64,000 nucleotides of DNA from an uncultured Lachnospiraceae bacterium. GTDB lineage: Bacteria; Bacillota; Clostridia; Lachnospirales; Lachnospiraceae. The position numbers and the translations under genes are program-made. The stretch's first letter is position 1. The number at the start of each line of letters is the position of its first letter. Below, piece after piece: positions 63,591 to 64,000 of the stretch. The DNA lies in contig CANRNJ010000001.1 of the NCBI GenBank assembly GCA_947631955.1, positions 62,001 through 126,000 on the forward strand, read 5' to 3'. A model generated the notes under the pieces. The model saw nothing but the letters and a program-made list of their open reading frames with translations, ran no database searches and was not told the DNA's origin.

Positions 63591-63626
63591 TCATCCTCCC
63601 GCACAGGTCTCCCATCCGGATCTTCT

Positions 63627-64000
63627 CTATTCCTGCGTAAAACTGACGGCCCTTGTCACCGTGCGTTCTTCAAGAGAACCTTCCGTCGTCGTGACTTCTC
63701 CCGTATCCGGATCCGTCACCGTACTGGCTTCCTTCTCCACCGTAAAACGAAACGTGATCACGCCGGTGGCAGATTTAATGCCGGTGTAATTGACCGCCAC
63801 GGGAAAAGACGACGTCTGCGTGCTCAACAGCTGCGTGCCGTCCGCGGTGGCCAGCGTGACATCGACCATCATGCCGTCGTGGTAATCCGGGTCTTCCGTC
63901 GGCGCGGTAATTCCTTCCGAATAGCGGTAGGTCGCGCCTGCGGGGCCCGTGCTGACCTGCAGATCGATCACCGTTCCCTTGTCCACATAGGAACCCACCG
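63627..64000 (-). CDS. PASTA Ser/Thr protein kinase, C-terminal end, cut by window edge
   Basis: The visible 124 residues begin inside a PASTA-type domain (GSYVDKGTVIDLQVSTGP) and run into a beta-rich C-terminal domain ending RAVSFTQE. Together with rsgA directly downstream this points to the PrkC/StkP-type kinase that senses muropeptides. The kinase domain and membrane helix lie outside the window. The C-terminal part (VTDPDTGEVTTTEGSLEE) is not a standard PASTA unit. The call depends partly on gene order. Confidence 0.75.
   Translation of the reverse strand, partial: VGSYVDKGTVIDLQVSTGPAGATYRYSEGITAPTEDPDYHDGMMVDVTLATADGTQLLSTQTSSFPVAVNYTGIKSATGVITFRFTVEKEASTVTDPDTGEVTTTEGSLEERTVTRAVSFTQE

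Overview
The window looks like a chromosomal segment of a spore-forming Firmicute, most likely of the family Lachnospiraceae (Clostridia). The evidence is the endospore genes spoIIGA, sigE, sigG and ylmC/ymxH, a division and cell-wall (dcw) cluster in clostridial order, purine-rich ribosome binding sites before almost every gene, tRNA genes without an encoded CCA end, and several Lachnospiraceae-type families of unknown function (DUF5688, DUF6036). The species is not determined. Base composition is moderate in the core and clearly AT-rich in three accessory patches.

Left part (1-12.0 kb): the 5' part of a Xaa-Pro aminopeptidase, an Fe-S DUF362 protein, an HD-GYP protein, a Y-family polymerase behind a near-consensus LexA box with a truncated YolD, an Ogt methyltransferase, an LTA-synthase-like enzyme with internal repeats, an XRE regulator, a GH43 glycosidase behind a hairpin-rich insertion-like element, and small nucleotide-handling genes (HD, Nudix, P-loop kinase).

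Middle accessory part (12.2-26.7 kb): tRNA-Ala(CGC) followed by an AT-rich two-gene cassette; an ECF sigma / ABC transporter operon; a DUF6036 nucleotidyltransferase with an unknown partner; then an AT-rich island with a CPBP protein, a BrnT/BrnA toxin-antitoxin pair, a PBECR-like protein and a Bce-type module (HTH, response regulator, kinase, small anchored protein, ABC ATPase, permease). A 38-bp near-identical direct repeat lies at both edges of the island. No integrase or relaxase was seen.

Right part (26.8-64 kb): gdhA; an SH3 protein and tRNA-Arg(CCG); the efp-aroQ-aroK-aroE-yqeG group; nrdR; ylmC; a zinc-ribbon/SH3 protein; sigG with a plausible forespore promoter; a REC/HD-GYP/GGDEF protein; spoIIGA-sigE; and the dcw run ftsZ, divIB, murA, ftsW, murD, mraY, two class B PBPs, ftsL, rsmH and mraZ. 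mraZ is preceded by four 10-bp-spaced MraZ boxes. Then come a large membrane protein whose promoter spacer contains a G9 tract (candidate phase variation), a hybrid kinase, lgt, ychF, rsgA and the 3' end of a PASTA kinase gene.

How the genes work together: MraZ probably controls the division operon through its boxes. SpoIIGA processes pro-SigE, and SigG acts later in the forespore. The aro genes form a short shikimate block. rsgA sits beside the PASTA kinase gene, as is usual in Firmicutes. The features most worth follow-up are the poly-G promoter, the hairpin element, the repeat-bounded island, and the 21-bp repeats that grew out of the sigE 3' end.
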